Shown piece by piece: positions 47,011-47,870 of a DNA stretch of 47,870 nt. Source of the stretch: Acidobacteriota bacterium (GTDB lineage: Bacteria; Acidobacteriota; Vicinamibacteria; Vicinamibacterales; UBA2999); contig JABFSA010000059.1 in NCBI GenBank assembly GCA_013140775.1, positions 1 through 47,870 of the forward strand, read 5' to 3'. A program made the position numbers and the translations under genes. Within the stretch, counting starts at the first letter, position 1; the number at the start of each line of letters is the position of its first letter. The notes below the pieces were generated by a model. That model made no database searches. It was not told where the DNA came from and was given only the letters and a program-made list of their open reading frames with translations.

Positions 47011-47870
47011 TCACCAGCCGCGCTGACGGTGATACTCCGTCACGAGATCGTCCAACTGCTCGCGGCTGAGCACCGCGTCCGCGTCGCCCTGAAGCGGAGT
47101 CTCGAGGAACCGATCGGGCAGCGTGTCTTCCTCGACTGTCCAGCCGGCCATCAGATTGAACTCCCTCTTGGCGTGGACGATTCGTCGCGCTGTCTCACGC
47201 AGTTCGTCTCCGGTCGTGTCCCACCCGGTCACGTACCGCAGCATTTCCGCAGCTTCGCCGTAGAAGTCCTCGAACACGCCGCGCAGGAACTTGCAGACAA
47301 TCAACGAGTCCATCAGCGCGGCTTTGTCCTCGGTTTCAATCGCGTAGCGCACCGCATCGAGTGTGACGTGCTTGCGATCGACCTTCTCCGAGAAATCGAC
47401 CTCGTACGCGCCGCTCCGATTGTGGTCGGCGCCGCGCGCGCCAACCGCAAACCCCAGCGCCATCGTCTGCAATGCCCGCGGTTCATAGCCTGGCATCTCC
47501 AGGCCTTTGACCTGCGGCGCAAAGGCGATGCTGTGATGGCCAATGGCCTCAGCCGCTCGCCGGCTGCCCTCGGCCAGCAGGTCACCAATGCCTTCACGTC
47601 GTCCGATCATTTCGATCGCGCGCAGCATCGCGTCGCCGGATCCAAACCGGAGCCACGGCTCGTCGAGCCAGCCCCGCTCGACACACTCCATCGCAAAGGC
47701 GATCGTGCCGCCGGCACTGATCGTGTCGATGCCGAGGTCGTCGCACAGCCTGGCCCCCCGCAGCACCATGTCGGGGTCGCCGACGCCGACCAGAGGACCG
47801 AGCGCGAAGAGCGTCTCGTACTCGAGTCGCACGCCGTCCTGATCGCCACGGGAGTAGATATGTTCGCAAC
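47011..47870 (-). CDS. Aldehyde:ferredoxin oxidoreductase-family protein, 5' end outside window
   Basis: The last ~286 residues of a tungstopterin-type oxidoreductase are visible. The frame is open to the window edge. It begins with a cysteine-containing 'CEHIYSRGDQDGVRLEYETL', whose Cys may be a pterin or Fe-S-region residue. Next are 'ARLCDDLGIDTISAGGTIAF', 'ADHNRSGAYEVDF' and a helical C-terminus ending in 'LVTEYHRQRGW'. AOR-family enzymes oxidise aldehydes, or reduce acids, with tungsten in two pterins and one Fe-S cluster. The 3' end touches fwdD (GTGA). Substrate and exact family member cannot be told from this fragment. Confidence 0.93.
   Translation of the reverse strand, partial: CEHIYSRGDQDGVRLEYETLFALGPLVGVGDPDMVLRGARLCDDLGIDTISAGGTIAFAMECVERGWLDEPWLRFGSGDAMLRAIEMIGRREGIGDLLAEGSRRAAEAIGHHSIAFAPQVKGLEMPGYEPRALQTMALGFAVGARGADHNRSGAYEVDFSEKVDRKHVTLDAVRYAIETEDKAALMDSLIVCKFLRGVFEDFYGEAAEMLRYVTGWDTTGDELRETARRIVHAKREFNLMAGWTVEEDTLPDRFLETPLQGDADAVLSREQLDDLVTEYHRQRGW

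Overview
The window is GC-rich, almost gapless bacterial chromosome. It most resembles an environmental member of the Acidobacteriota (class Vicinamibacteria or a close relative). That call is inferred from gene content: very long TonB-dependent receptors with an N-terminal carboxypeptidase-regulatory-like plug extension, several exported metallo-beta-lactamase-fold proteins, DUF6152 proteins and families known mainly from Acidobacteria. No rRNA or tRNA was seen, so the taxonomy is not proven. No CRISPR array, transposase, integrase or prophage gene was found.

Layout. 1-7.2 kb: end of a CBM9/DUF5916-type outer-membrane protein, an exported protein of unknown function, a small LPMO-like protein with a predicted N-terminal histidine, and a TonB-dependent receptor. 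7.2-13.0 kb (minus strand): a six-gene run of two FMN-type split-barrel proteins, a GAF/degenerate sigma54-AAA+/Ser-Thr kinase hybrid, feoA, feoB and a Cys-rich FeoB companion. 13.1-14.8 kb: two overlapping transglutaminase-fold genes, one without its catalytic His. 14.9-21.9 kb (minus): a TonB receptor followed by two paired exported proteins, two MBL-fold proteins and a DUF6152 protein, nearly all overlapping. 22.1-25.3 kb: an aldehyde dehydrogenase and a ThDP-dependent enzyme. 25.5-26.1 kb: a VapBC/FitAB toxin-antitoxin pair with a palindrome in its promoter. 26.4-30.5 kb: an MFS transporter, a dihaem cytochrome c, a ROK regulator and a class II-like cytochrome c. 30.7-36.6 kb: an extradiol dioxygenase converging on a minus-strand group of a dicarboxylate symporter, an MBL protein, an NHL propeller and a second DUF6152 protein.

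The most striking region is 36.6-47.9 kb. A compact plus-strand operon encodes a tungstate ABC importer (tupA-tupB-tupC) and two MoeA proteins, the second fused to a periplasmic-binding-protein-like domain. Beyond it lie mobA and four subunits of a formylmethanofuran dehydrogenase-like complex (A, B, C, D). Upstream of the D subunit, overlapping it, is an aldehyde:ferredoxin oxidoreductase-family gene that runs off the window. Import of tungstate, metal insertion, nucleotide attachment and two candidate tungstoenzymes thus sit together. The B subunit keeps its Fe-S cysteines and its active-site Cys, and the D subunit is present. This points to a redox-active complex rather than the cofactor-free formyltransferase/hydrolase complex of aerobic methylotrophs. 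It is the best candidate for an undescribed system here. A perfect 24-bp inverted repeat spanning about 200 bp lies between the tup-moeA operon and the C-subunit gene.
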